A stretch of DNA of 64,000 nucleotides from WJMT01 sp964611275 (GTDB taxonomy: Bacteria; Acidobacteriota; Aminicenantia; Aminicenantales; Aminicenantaceae), in assembly GCA_964611275.1 (NCBI GenBank), contig CAZSZS010000172.1, forward strand, positions 4,235 to 68,234. The letters run 5' to 3'. Position 1 is the stretch's first letter. Each line of letters starts with the position of its first letter. This document shows, one piece after another, positions 27,661 to 36,113 of this stretch. The translations under genes and the position numbers were made by a program. Below the pieces are notes generated by a model. It was not told the DNA's origin. It saw nothing but the letters and a program-made list of their open reading frames with translations, and did no database searches.

Positions 27661-28547
27661 GATAAAAGAGCATCCGTGAATTCTTCAGGAGAAAATTCAA
27701 GCATATCTTTTTCATTCTCTCCTATGCCAAGGAGCTTTATGGGAAGCTCCAGTTCCTCAACGATGCTAACCACACTTCCTCCTTTTGCTGTTCCGTCCAG
27801 CTTGGATAAAAAGATGCCTGTCAGTCCGGAGAATTTTGAAAATTCCCTTGCCTGATGAAGGGCATTTTGCCCAATGCTGGCGTCAAGTACTAGGAGCACT
27901 TCATGCGGGGCGCCTTCAATTTCTCTTGAAATGATTTTTTTGATTTTTTCAAGTTCGTTCATGAGGTTTATGTTGGTGTGCAGGCGGCCGGCCGTATCTA
28001 TGAGAAGTATTTGATATTGCTTGGCTTTGAAAGATTGAATGGCGTCGTAGGTTACGGCAGCAGGGTCAGCTCCATACGCGCTTTTAATGACGGGGATGTT
28101 TAACTTTTTTCCCCATTCAGAAAGCTGTTCCTGAGCAGCGGCCCTGAATGTGTCTGCTGCCACCATGAGCACTTTTTCTCCCCTTTTTTTGAAATGATAA
28201 GCTGTTTTGGCGAGGGATGTGGTCTTGCCTCCTCCGTTTGTTCCCACAAACATGACAACGGTTCCGTTGGTGTTCCTGTTGAGCCTTGAAGAAAATTTTG
28301 AGAGGATCCTGTTGATTTCTTTCTCTAAGAGCTGCTTGACCGCAGGAAAGGAATCCGTCTTTTTGCTTTTTTCTTTAAGATTGGAAATGATTTTTTCAGA
28401 AGCAGCTATCCCGACATCTGTAAGAAGAAGAGATTCCATGAGGTCATCCAGTATTTCTTCTCTTTTTTTCGGAGATTTAAACGCTTCTTTGATTTTGTCG
28501 TTGAATATCTTCCTTGTCCGGAAAAGTTTGTCTTTTAGTTGAGCCAT
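27657..28547 (-). CDS. ftsY: Signal recognition particle receptor FtsY
   Basis: 296 residues from the ATG at 28547. It is the SRP-receptor GTPase targeting ribosomes to the inner membrane. The NG domain is complete: P-loop GTNGGGKTTSLAKTAY near residue 98, DTFRAAAQEQL, DTAGRLHTN and SKLDGTAKGG. No long acidic A domain, only a short helical N domain. The frame stays open upstream to about 28595, but a consensus promoter (28560-28588) lies inside that stretch, which argues for the ATG at 28547 and a very short leader. First gene of the riboflavin run. Confidence 0.93.
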   Translation of the reverse strand: MAQLKDKLFRTRKIFNDKIKEAFKSPKKREEILDDLMESLLLTDVGIAASEKIISNLKEKSKKTDSFPAVKQLLEKEINRILSKFSSRLNRNTNGTVVMFVGTNGGGKTTSLAKTAYHFKKRGEKVLMVAADTFRAAAQEQLSEWGKKLNIPVIKSAYGADPAAVTYDAIQSFKAKQYQILLIDTAGRLHTNINLMNELEKIKKIISREIEGAPHEVLLVLDASIGQNALHQAREFSKFSGLTGIFLSKLDGTAKGGSVVSIVEELELPIKLLGIGENEKDMLEFSPEEFTDALLS

Positions 28548-28559
28548 GATACAAAGCGA

Positions 28560-28588
28560 ATTATATTTTTCATGCCCTTCATTGTCAA
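28560..28588 (-). promoter_or_regulatory. Consensus sigma-70 promoter for ftsY-ribDE-ribBA
   Basis: Minus strand TTGACA, exactly 17 bases, TATAAT: a full consensus match. The -10 ends 12 bases before the ftsY ATG, so the leader should be about 5 nt. This also fixes the ftsY start codon. Confidence 0.85.
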
Positions 28589-28678
28589 TGCGCACAAGCC
28601 GCGACAGGGTTTAAAAAGATACGCTTCAGATTAATAATCTTTGGAGTTTGCGAGCTAACTATGTTAAATTGAGATTTA

Positions 28679-30379
28679 ATGGATGAGAACATATGGTTGC
28701 TGCCTGAGCCTGATAAAAGAGCTTCCAGACTGGCTTCAGACATGGGTCTTTCCCTAGAAACAGCTCAGATTCTTTTGAATAGAGATATCACAACGAAAGA
28801 AGAAGCCCGAAAATTTCTCTTTTCCGATCTAAGCGACTTGAATGATCCTTATCAAATGGATGGCATGGAGGAAGCTGTCTCCAGGATTGAGAAGGCAGTG
28901 AGGGATAAGGAAAAAATACTTGTTTTCGGGGACTATGATGTGGATGGAATTCTTTCCGTAGTGGTTTTTATGAAAGCGATCGAGTCGCTGGGGGGATGTA
29001 TTGAGTATTTCATACCGGATAGATTAGAAGACGGATACGGAATTAAAACAAAGCACATAGAGATGATGCTGGAACGCAAGATTAAACTCATGGTCAGTGT
29101 GGACTGCGGTATAAAAGCTGTAGATTTTACGGAGAAAGCAGAAGCTAAAGGTGTGGATGTGATCATTACGGATCATCATCAGCCCGGACCGGAAATCCCT
29201 AAAGCCGTGGCTGTTCTCAATCCTGCCTTAAGCCATTCTTCCTATCCTGATAAAGACCTGGCCGGCATTGGCGTGATTTTTAAACTGATCCAGGCGCTTA
29301 TGGAAAGGAGGAACAAGGGTTCTGTTCTTACTCATTACCTGAAGCTTGTTTCAATTGGCACTATTGCTGATGTGGCCAAATTAAGAGGGGAAAACAGGCT
29401 TTTTGTCAGATACGGTCTTGAAGGCTTGAGAGATGTATCCAACACGGGCTTGAAGAATCTGCTTTCCATCTGCGGCCTTGAGTTTAGAGACGTAACAGCA
29501 GGAGATGTCGGATATAGAATCGCTCCCCGGCTCAATGCGGCGGGGAGGTTGGGCAAGGTGGACCTTTCCGTAGACCTTTTTCGGGTCAGGGATAAAAAAG
29601 AAAGCGAAGACATAGCCCTGCATCTGAATGAATTGAACTCATTACGGCAGAAAGCCGAGGTGAATATATTTAACCAGGCCGTAGAAAAAATAGAAAAGAA
29701 TGATCTGGAGAAAAAATACAAACTGTTAATCCTGGGAAGCAAGGAGTGGCATAGAGGGGTCATCGGTATAGTGGCCTCCAGGTTAAAGGACATGTATCAC
29801 AGGCCGGTGATGCTGTTTTCCTATAAAAACGAGAAGGCGTTTGGTTCGGGGAGAAGCATTAAAGAATTTTCTCTGATTAACTGCCTGAGAAACAGCAGTC
29901 ATCTATGCGCGAGTTTTGGAGGACACCCCTTAGCTGTCGGGTGCGAGATACACCAAAGCCGTTTTGATGAATTTAGAAAAGAGATGAATGTTTATGCGGA
30001 TTCGGAAATTCTTGATACAGATCTAAAAAGGAAGATCAGCATAGACGTAAAAATTGACTTTAGGCATATAACACCTTCCTTTTTGGAGGAGATCGACCTG
30101 CTTAAGCCCTATGGAGTCGGAAATCCCAAGCCGGTATTCTTATCGCAGAACGTCTGTATGGCCTCCAGGCCAAAACTTCTCAAAGGAAAGCACAGCAAGT
30201 TCATGGTAACAAAAGACGAAAGGTTTTTTGAAGCTATGGGGTGGAGAAGAAAGGACTGGGCTGAGGCTTTTGAAAAAGGGGATATGGCGGACATCGTTTA
30301 TTCTTTTAGCCACAATGAGTATCTTGGAAAAAGACGGTTGAATTTTGTTCTGCATGATATAAAGTCGGTCAAAAAATAA
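28679..30379 (+). CDS. recJ: Single-stranded-DNA-specific exonuclease RecJ
   Basis: 566 residues. A 5'-3' ssDNA exonuclease used in recombination and mismatch repair. The DHH phosphoesterase motifs are visible: VFGDYDVDGILS near residue 85, SVDCG, ITDHHQPG, then the DHHA1 region with IGIVASRL and ASFGGHPLAVGC, and a C-terminal OB-type part. No Shine-Dalgarno sequence precedes the ATG. Divergent from ftsY across about 130 bp. Confidence 0.95.
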   Translation: MDENIWLLPEPDKRASRLASDMGLSLETAQILLNRDITTKEEARKFLFSDLSDLNDPYQMDGMEEAVSRIEKAVRDKEKILVFGDYDVDGILSVVVFMKAIESLGGCIEYFIPDRLEDGYGIKTKHIEMMLERKIKLMVSVDCGIKAVDFTEKAEAKGVDVIITDHHQPGPEIPKAVAVLNPALSHSSYPDKDLAGIGVIFKLIQALMERRNKGSVLTHYLKLVSIGTIADVAKLRGENRLFVRYGLEGLRDVSNTGLKNLLSICGLEFRDVTAGDVGYRIAPRLNAAGRLGKVDLSVDLFRVRDKKESEDIALHLNELNSLRQKAEVNIFNQAVEKIEKNDLEKKYKLLILGSKEWHRGVIGIVASRLKDMYHRPVMLFSYKNEKAFGSGRSIKEFSLINCLRNSSHLCASFGGHPLAVGCEIHQSRFDEFRKEMNVYADSEILDTDLKRKISIDVKIDFRHITPSFLEEIDLLKPYGVGNPKPVFLSQNVCMASRPKLLKGKHSKFMVTKDERFFEAMGWRRKDWAEAFEKGDMADIVYSFSHNEYLGKRRLNFVLHDIKSVKK

Positions 30380-30437
30380 TAAAGAAGCCTCATGTTTATG
30401 ATCCTGAAAATTGCTTTATAATAGATTTGGATAACAT

Positions 30438-32312
30438 ATGCTTAAAAAAACAAAAACAAAGAAGGTCAGGTCTGCCTTGATACTCAAGCGCCTGACTTTA
30501 TTGTTGCTTGTACTGGTCATTGTCATTATCGGGGCGGATATTGTTTCCAGGTCCGGGAAGAAGACAAATTTTTCCCTTTCTGATGAGGAATTGAAGGAAC
30601 AAAAAGTCGAACAAAGGGAAGACGTGCTCTATTTAGAGGATGAAGAAGGGAGGCCGGTGCTTGAATCAAAAGCCGGCCGGCAGTATCTGGGGGAGGACGG
30701 ATTTTACCACCTTGAAGGAGACGTCTTGATAAGGTTTGTAAAGCGTGCCGAGGGAGAAGATGTCGTTTTCAAAGGAGATGAGATCCTCCATGACAGAGAA
30801 GGAAATCGGTTTATTCTCAAAGGGAATGCTGTCATAGAATTTAAGGACCTTTTGATTGAGTCTTCTTACCTTGAGTATGAGAGCAAAGACCATGTGATGA
30901 CCACGGACAAAGGAGTGTCTTTTTCTTCTGATAGGATCAGGGGACGGGGACAGAACATGGTCTGCTGGGAAGCAAAAAAGGAAGTGAAGATCTGGGACAG
31001 CGTGCATCTGGAACTGATCCAGGATGAGGAGGGTTCAAAGGTCATTCACGTGAGCGGAGACGAATTGTTTTATACGCATAAGTGGGGCAACGGCTCTGTG
31101 GATGGGCATGTTAAGGTTAAAACCGGCAGGAGCTCCATAAGTGCGGAACGGATGGAATTTGACCTTCCCCAGGAGAGGGATTTTTTAAGGTCCATGAATT
31201 TGAAGGGAAATATCAAGGCGGACCTTTTTTTGGAGTCCACATCCATAGACGGACCCAAGGTTCAGGAGTACAGAGCTGAAGCCGAGGGAGTGTTTATCAG
31301 GTTTTTCAAATATCTTGACTCTCCACAGATGATCGCTGCCAGAGGCAACTGCTTGATTGATTCCGTCAAGACAGATATGGGTTTCAACCGAATCCAGTCA
31401 GAAAGGTTTGCCATTGATTTCAGCAGAGATGGGGAAATAAAGGAGTTTTCGGGAGCAGAAAATGTAATTGTCGAGGAAAATGGAGGAGATGACAAGAGGC
31501 TGATCAAAGGGAATCAATTTTCATTTGATAGTCAAAAGGAGACACTGACTGTGTTTGGCCATGAGACCCAGAAGGCAGAGATCTCTTCTGGTGAATATGA
31601 GATTTCTGCCGATGAGATTATCAGCGGTCTGGACGGGCGCGGTCTGGAAGCAAAAGGAGAAATAACAGGAGTGTTCCTGCCGTCTGAAGGAAGTAAAGTG
31701 AGCATCGGACTCTTTTCCGGCTCGCAGCTTGTGTTCATTTCATCGGATACAATGAGATATTTGAGTGAGCAGGACCGTTTTATATTTAAGGGAAAAGTAA
31801 AATTATGGCAGGAACAGGAAATGCTGAATACAGAGGAGCTTATTCTCAGGAAAGAAACCGGGGAACTGGCTGCCCATAAGGGCGTTCAAACAGTCTTTGT
31901 TGTTGAAAACAGCGAGGGAGAAGAAAAAAACATGACCATCACCTCGAATGACATGGAATTTGACCCGGAAAAAAATAAAATTTCCTATATGCAGGAATGT
32001 TCTTTGGTTACAGAGCAGATCCTTTTGAATGCAAAGTCTCTATCCATACTCATGAAAGAGGGTGAAAGTGCGTTAGACATTATCACAGCAAGGGATGCCG
32101 TGACGGTCAAGATGGGGGTGTATGAAGCCAGGGGAGAGAAAGCTGTATACACTCTGGAAGATGAAAAGATGGTCCTGACGGGAAAGCCTGTTCTTATAGA
32201 GGAAAACGGGGGAAGGACGAATGGAGACAAATTGACTTTTATTATGTCCGATGATAGAATCATCGTCGAAAACAGAGGAGACCAAAGATCGGTAACTGTA
32301 ATAAAGAAGTGA
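30438..32312 (+). CDS. LptC/LptA-like multi-OstA-domain LPS transport protein
   Basis: 624 residues. An N-terminal basic stretch and one membrane segment (about 18-37) give the LptC-type bitopic layout. The rest is almost entirely beta-strand sequence of the OstA/LptA/LptC kind, with repeating units such as 'GDEILHDREGNRFILKGNA', 'GNQFSFDSQKETLTVFG', 'SNDMEFDPEKNKISYM' and 'GDKLTFIMSDDRIIVE'. Separate LptC and LptA are each under 200 residues, so this protein is several domains long and may combine both, forming much of the periplasmic bridge that carries LPS. lptB follows 3 bp downstream, which supports the role. Exact domain count needs structure prediction. Confidence 0.75.
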   Translation: MLKKTKTKKVRSALILKRLTLLLLVLVIVIIGADIVSRSGKKTNFSLSDEELKEQKVEQREDVLYLEDEEGRPVLESKAGRQYLGEDGFYHLEGDVLIRFVKRAEGEDVVFKGDEILHDREGNRFILKGNAVIEFKDLLIESSYLEYESKDHVMTTDKGVSFSSDRIRGRGQNMVCWEAKKEVKIWDSVHLELIQDEEGSKVIHVSGDELFYTHKWGNGSVDGHVKVKTGRSSISAERMEFDLPQERDFLRSMNLKGNIKADLFLESTSIDGPKVQEYRAEAEGVFIRFFKYLDSPQMIAARGNCLIDSVKTDMGFNRIQSERFAIDFSRDGEIKEFSGAENVIVEENGGDDKRLIKGNQFSFDSQKETLTVFGHETQKAEISSGEYEISADEIISGLDGRGLEAKGEITGVFLPSEGSKVSIGLFSGSQLVFISSDTMRYLSEQDRFIFKGKVKLWQEQEMLNTEELILRKETGELAAHKGVQTVFVVENSEGEEKNMTITSNDMEFDPEKNKISYMQECSLVTEQILLNAKSLSILMKEGESALDIITARDAVTVKMGVYEARGEKAVYTLEDEKMVLTGKPVLIEENGGRTNGDKLTFIMSDDRIIVENRGDQRSVTVIKK

Positions 32313-32315
32313 ACG

Positions 32316-33044
32316 ATGGATACTTACTTAGAAGCGAAAGGACTGGAAAAAAGCTATCGAAAAAAGAAAGTCGTGAACAATGTTTCTATAAAAGTCCGTA
32401 GGGGTGAAATTGTCGGTCTTTTGGGGCCAAATGGTGCGGGAAAAACAACGACCTTCGGAATGATACTTGGGCATATTTCTCAGGACGCCGGGAAAATTTA
32501 TTTGGAGGGGGAAGATATAACCGCTTTTCCCATGTATCTGAGGGCTCGAAAAGGATTGTGCCTCCTTCCCCAGGAACCCTCTTCATTCAGAAAGTTAAGC
32601 GTTGGTGACAATCTTTTAGCTGTGAATGAGATCTTATCTGATTCTTCTCCTTTGAATGAATCAGATGTGATAGGAATATTGAACGAATTCGGGTTGGCGC
32701 AGCTTATTGAAGAAAAGGCCATTACCCTGTCCGGAGGAGAGAGGAGAAGGCTTGAAATTGCAAGGGCATTGACTACCAATCCGGATTATATCCTTCTGGA
32801 TGAACCTTTTACAGGCATAGATCCTTTAGCTATCTCTGACCTGCAAAAAATCATCTTTTCTCTCAAGGATAGGGGCATCGGTTTGTTGATTACAGATCAC
32901 AGTGTCAGGGAAACTCTAAAAATTACAGACAGGGCTTATATTATGGACAAAGGGAAGATATTGATTAATGGGACCCCTGAAGAAGTGGTTCACTCTAAGA
33001 AGGTAAAATCATCCTATTTAGGAGAGGAGTTCAGACTGGAATGA
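32316..33044 (+). CDS. lptB: LPS export ABC transporter ATP-binding protein LptB
   Basis: 242 residues. ATPase that powers LPS extraction from the inner membrane with LptFG. Walker A GPNGAGKTTT near residue 38, Q-loop LPQEPSSF, signature LSGGERRR, Walker B ILLDEPFTGIDP and the switch His in ITDHSV are all intact. The short C-terminal extension is of LptB type. It lies between the LptC/A-like gene and rpoN, the classic lptA-lptB-rpoN order. lptFG are not in the window. Confidence 0.95.
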   Translation: MDTYLEAKGLEKSYRKKKVVNNVSIKVRRGEIVGLLGPNGAGKTTTFGMILGHISQDAGKIYLEGEDITAFPMYLRARKGLCLLPQEPSSFRKLSVGDNLLAVNEILSDSSPLNESDVIGILNEFGLAQLIEEKAITLSGGERRRLEIARALTTNPDYILLDEPFTGIDPLAISDLQKIIFSLKDRGIGLLITDHSVRETLKITDRAYIMDKGKILINGTPEEVVHSKKVKSSYLGEEFRLE

Positions 33045-33073
33045 TTTCCGGATGTCGATTATAAGGAAAGAAT

Positions 33074-34519
33074 ATGGCTTTGAAACAGCAGTTAAATCAA
33101 AAGCAGGTTCAAAAAATTATCCTTGCACCTGCCTTGCAGCAGGCCATAAAGCTTCTTCCGTTGACAAATTTGGAGATTATTGAGGTCATAGATGCGGAAC
33201 TAAGTGAGAATCCTTTGCTTGAGATAAAAGAAGAGACAGAGAAGGAAGAGCGGGGAGACCAGAAGGAGAATAAGGAGCCGGACTCGAACTCACAGGAAAC
33301 AGGCGATTCTTCGGAAAAGGAAGATGACAAGGAATTTGAAGCTATGTATGAGCAGTACTTTGACAACAGATTCAATTCTTTTTCCATGGAAAGAAAAGAA
33401 TCCCCTGATTATGAGAATTTTGTGACAAAGGCTCCTTCCCTGTGGGAACGTCTAGACTGGCAGGCCAATATGACCCACTTTGCAAAGAAGGAAAAGGAGA
33501 TAGCTCATTATATCATAGGAAATATAGATGAAGACGGATATCTGGCAACCTCTTTGGAGGATATCTCAAAAGCTGTTAATACGCCTTTGGATAAGATCGA
33601 AGAGGTGAGAAAGAAAATAATGAGCTTCGATCCTGTTGGAGTGGGGAGTCTTTCTCTTAAAGAAGCTCTTCTGGCACAATTGGATTATTTGGAAATTGAA
33701 AATGAAAATCTCAGAAATATCATTGAGAACTATCTTGAGCTTTTGGAAGAGTCCCGTTATGAAGAGCTGTCCAAACATTGCGGGATCTCACTTTCCGAAG
33801 TAAGAGAGGTCATTGAAGAAATCAAAAGATTAAATCCTAGGCCCGGGAGAAAATACACCCAGGAAAAGACGGATTATATTATCCCTGATATTATTGTGGA
33901 AAAAGCAGATGATAGGTACACCATAAAAGTTAACGATGAGGGCATACCAAGCCTCAGGATAAATAAATTCTATAGGAAACTCATTGCACGCGCATCAAAG
34001 GACAATCCTGAAGCCTATGAGTTCTTAAAAGCTAAATTAAAAAAGGCATTCTGGTTTTTACGGAGTCTGGACCAGAGAAATAACACTATTTATAAAGTCG
34101 CACAATTTATTTTAGAGAAGCAGGAGGATTTTATAGAAAAAGGACTGGATTATATCAAACCATTGACTTTGATTGAGTTGGCCCAGGAAATCGGAGTGCA
34201 TGAATCCACTGTTGGGCGCGTTGTAGCAAACAAACATATTATGACACCCAGAGGAGTGTTTCCTTTGAAGTATTTCTTTCATAAAGCCCTTTCCGGAGAT
34301 ACAGGCGAAGAGGTTTCCACTTTGAGGATAAAGGAAAAGATAAAAAAATTAGTGGAGAGCGAGGACGGGAAAAATCCGTTGAGTGATGTTGAATTAAGTG
34401 ATGTTCTGGCAAAAGAAAGCTTCAATATAGCACGGCGAACAGTAGCGAAATACAGAAAACAATTAAAAATTCCGCCTTCTCATATAAGAAAAAGAAAATA
34501 TTTGATGGAGGAGTCATGA
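33074..34519 (+). CDS. rpoN: RNA polymerase sigma-54 factor
   Basis: 481 residues. Region I at the N terminus (QQLNQKQVQKIILAPALQQAI...) is Gln/Leu rich, region II is acidic (about 50-110), and region III holds the core-binding part, an HTH (LAQEIGVHESTVGRVVANK) and the RpoN box (ARRTVAKYRK) near the end. It directs polymerase to -24/-12 promoters and needs an enhancer-binding activator. It overlaps hpf by 4 bp. I found no convincing -24/-12 promoter in the window itself. Confidence 0.97.
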   Translation: MALKQQLNQKQVQKIILAPALQQAIKLLPLTNLEIIEVIDAELSENPLLEIKEETEKEERGDQKENKEPDSNSQETGDSSEKEDDKEFEAMYEQYFDNRFNSFSMERKESPDYENFVTKAPSLWERLDWQANMTHFAKKEKEIAHYIIGNIDEDGYLATSLEDISKAVNTPLDKIEEVRKKIMSFDPVGVGSLSLKEALLAQLDYLEIENENLRNIIENYLELLEESRYEELSKHCGISLSEVREVIEEIKRLNPRPGRKYTQEKTDYIIPDIIVEKADDRYTIKVNDEGIPSLRINKFYRKLIARASKDNPEAYEFLKAKLKKAFWFLRSLDQRNNTIYKVAQFILEKQEDFIEKGLDYIKPLTLIELAQEIGVHESTVGRVVANKHIMTPRGVFPLKYFFHKALSGDTGEEVSTLRIKEKIKKLVESEDGKNPLSDVELSDVLAKESFNIARRTVAKYRKQLKIPPSHIRKRKYLMEES

Positions 34520-35043
34520 TAAATATAAATTATACAGGCAGACAGACAAACATTTCCGCTGAGATAAGAGAGTATTGTGAAAAAAGGATCAAAAGCACGG
34601 AAAAGCTGGTCAGTTCACATGCGGAGGTGGATATCATATTGTCAGTAGAAAAATACCGACATAAAGCAGAGATCAATATTTCTTCTAAAGGATTCAATTT
34701 AAATGCTGCTGAAGAGACCCGGGATATGCTCTCTTCCCTGGGGCTTGCTTTTGATAATATTGAGAGGCAGATAAAAAAAGAGAAGGATAAGATGAGGCAG
34801 CGGAAAAGGAGAATAAAAAAGGAATCCGAGCCTTTTGTGGCTGAGGGCGAATCGCAGAAGAAAGGAAAGAGGATTATAAAAAATGATGATTATTCATTAA
34901 AACCAATGTCAGTGGACGAAGCAGCCCTATTGTTTGACTCAAAAAAGAGAGATGTTTTCGTTTTCAGGACCCTTGAGAAACAAAATTGGGCAGTCTTATA
35001 TAAAAGGAAAGATGGAAATCTGGGTCTGATTGAGCTTGAATAA
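34516..35043 (+). CDS. hpf: Ribosome hibernation promoting factor, long form
   Basis: 175 residues. N-terminal HPF/RaiA domain (INYTGRQTNISAEIREYCEKRI...) binds the 30S decoding region; after a basic linker (~95-125) comes the C-terminal dimerisation domain (MSVDEAALLFD...VFRTLEKQNWAVLYKRKDG) that pairs 70S ribosomes into 100S particles. Both halves are present, so this is the long form. Start ATG overlaps the rpoN stop. Confidence 0.95.
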   Translation: MININYTGRQTNISAEIREYCEKRIKSTEKLVSSHAEVDIILSVEKYRHKAEINISSKGFNLNAAEETRDMLSSLGLAFDNIERQIKKEKDKMRQRKRRIKKESEPFVAEGESQKKGKRIIKNDDYSLKPMSVDEAALLFDSKKRDVFVFRTLEKQNWAVLYKRKDGNLGLIELE

Positions 35044-35058
35044 GATAGAGAGATAAAA

Positions 35059-35529
35059 TTGAAAGTAAGCAATTTATTAACGAACAATATGGTCATTTTG
35101 GATTTGGAAAGCGATGGTCGTGACGGAGCCATAAGAGAAATGGTCTCTTTTTTAAAGGACAGAAAGAAGGAAATAAAAGAGAAAGACCTGTATGAACGGC
35201 TGATACAGAGAGAGGAACTCGGCAGCACGGCTATTGGCGAGGGATTTGCCATTCCGCACTGTAAAGTCAAATCTGCTAAAGATTTAACGGTTCTTCTTGT
35301 AATCTCCAGGAAAGGGGTTGATTTCCATTCCCAGGATAAAAAGCCTTCATTCATATTTTTTCTGGTTGTTTCTTCTCCGGACAATCCAAGTATTAATCTA
35401 CAGGCTTTAGCGGCTATCGCCCATCTCATCCGCAAATCTAAGAATCTTGTCAAAAAGATAATCAATGCGAAAAACATCAGTGAGGTTTTGACAGTTATCC
35501 AGAATGAAGAGGACCGCATAGATGAGTAG
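35059..35529 (+). CDS. ptsN: PTS EIIA-Ntr-type regulatory protein
   Basis: 156 residues from a TTG start. EIIA(fructose/Ntr) domain with the phosphorylatable His in GEGFAIPHCK near residue 73. In other bacteria it receives phosphate from the EI/HPr chain and regulates nitrogen and potassium functions. Its position in rpoN-hpf-ptsN matches the proteobacterial cluster. It overlaps hprK by 8 bp. Confidence 0.92.
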   Translation: MKVSNLLTNNMVILDLESDGRDGAIREMVSFLKDRKKEIKEKDLYERLIQREELGSTAIGEGFAIPHCKVKSAKDLTVLLVISRKGVDFHSQDKKPSFIFFLVVSSPDNPSINLQALAAIAHLIRKSKNLVKKIINAKNISEVLTVIQNEEDRIDE

Positions 35530-36112
35530 GGATGACGAGAGCTCCACTGTCGAAGAAGGCAATGCGAACCAGAAAGTGGTTTCAGGGGGGCTGCTTCAAG
35601 TCAATGGTCTCGGTGTCTTGATAAGGGGGGATAGTGGGATTGGAAAAAGCGAAAGCGCCCTTGAGTTGATATCCAGGGGATGGCGTTTTGTTTCTGACGA
35701 TGTGACGAATATAAAAAAAAACTCATCAAACAAACTTATAGGCACATCACCTTCTTTAAGCCGCTATTTTATGGAAATAAGGGGCCTTGGGATTATCAAC
35801 ATCAAACAGATTTTCGGATCCAAAGCCATCTGCAAACGCTCCAAGATAGATTTAGTCATAAATTTAAAAAACTGGGAGCAGAATAAAGAATATGACCGGC
35901 TCGGCCTGGAATCACCGGAAAAACGCGAGATGTTAGGCGTTAAAATCCCTCAGATAATTCTTCCAGTGGCCCCCGGGAGGAATATCGCTACTTTGATAGA
36001 GGTAGCCTGTAAAGTGCAGATACTGAGAGAAAAAGGGTATCATGCTCCCCAAGAAATCACACACAGACTGAACCAGGACATTGCCTTAAAGGAAAAAAAA
36101 AGGAATAAATAA
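35522..36112 (+). CDS. hprK: HPr kinase/phosphorylase, short form with altered active-site residues
   Basis: 196 residues: only the C-terminal catalytic domain, without the N-terminal domain of Firmicutes enzymes. Walker A GDSGIGKSESALELI near residue 40, the SDDV acidic pair, the EIRGLGIINI signature and a PGRN loop are present. Two differences stand out: the conserved His of the strand before the P-loop (HGVLV type) is Ser here (SGGLLQV), and the usual Arg of VRPGRN is Ala (VAPGRN). The family phosphorylates HPr on Ser46, and the HPr encoded 1.4 kb away keeps that Ser. Whether this protein is active is open. Confidence 0.88.
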   Translation: MSRDDESSTVEEGNANQKVVSGGLLQVNGLGVLIRGDSGIGKSESALELISRGWRFVSDDVTNIKKNSSNKLIGTSPSLSRYFMEIRGLGIINIKQIFGSKAICKRSKIDLVINLKNWEQNKEYDRLGLESPEKREMLGVKIPQIILPVAPGRNIATLIEVACKVQILREKGYHAPQEITHRLNQDIALKEKKRNK

Positions 36113-36113
36113 A

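Noticed and set aside
24731..28547. FMN riboswitch controlling the riboflavin genes
   Set aside because: The promoter in front of ftsY leaves only about 5 bases of leader, and the rib genes overlap each other, so there is no room for one.
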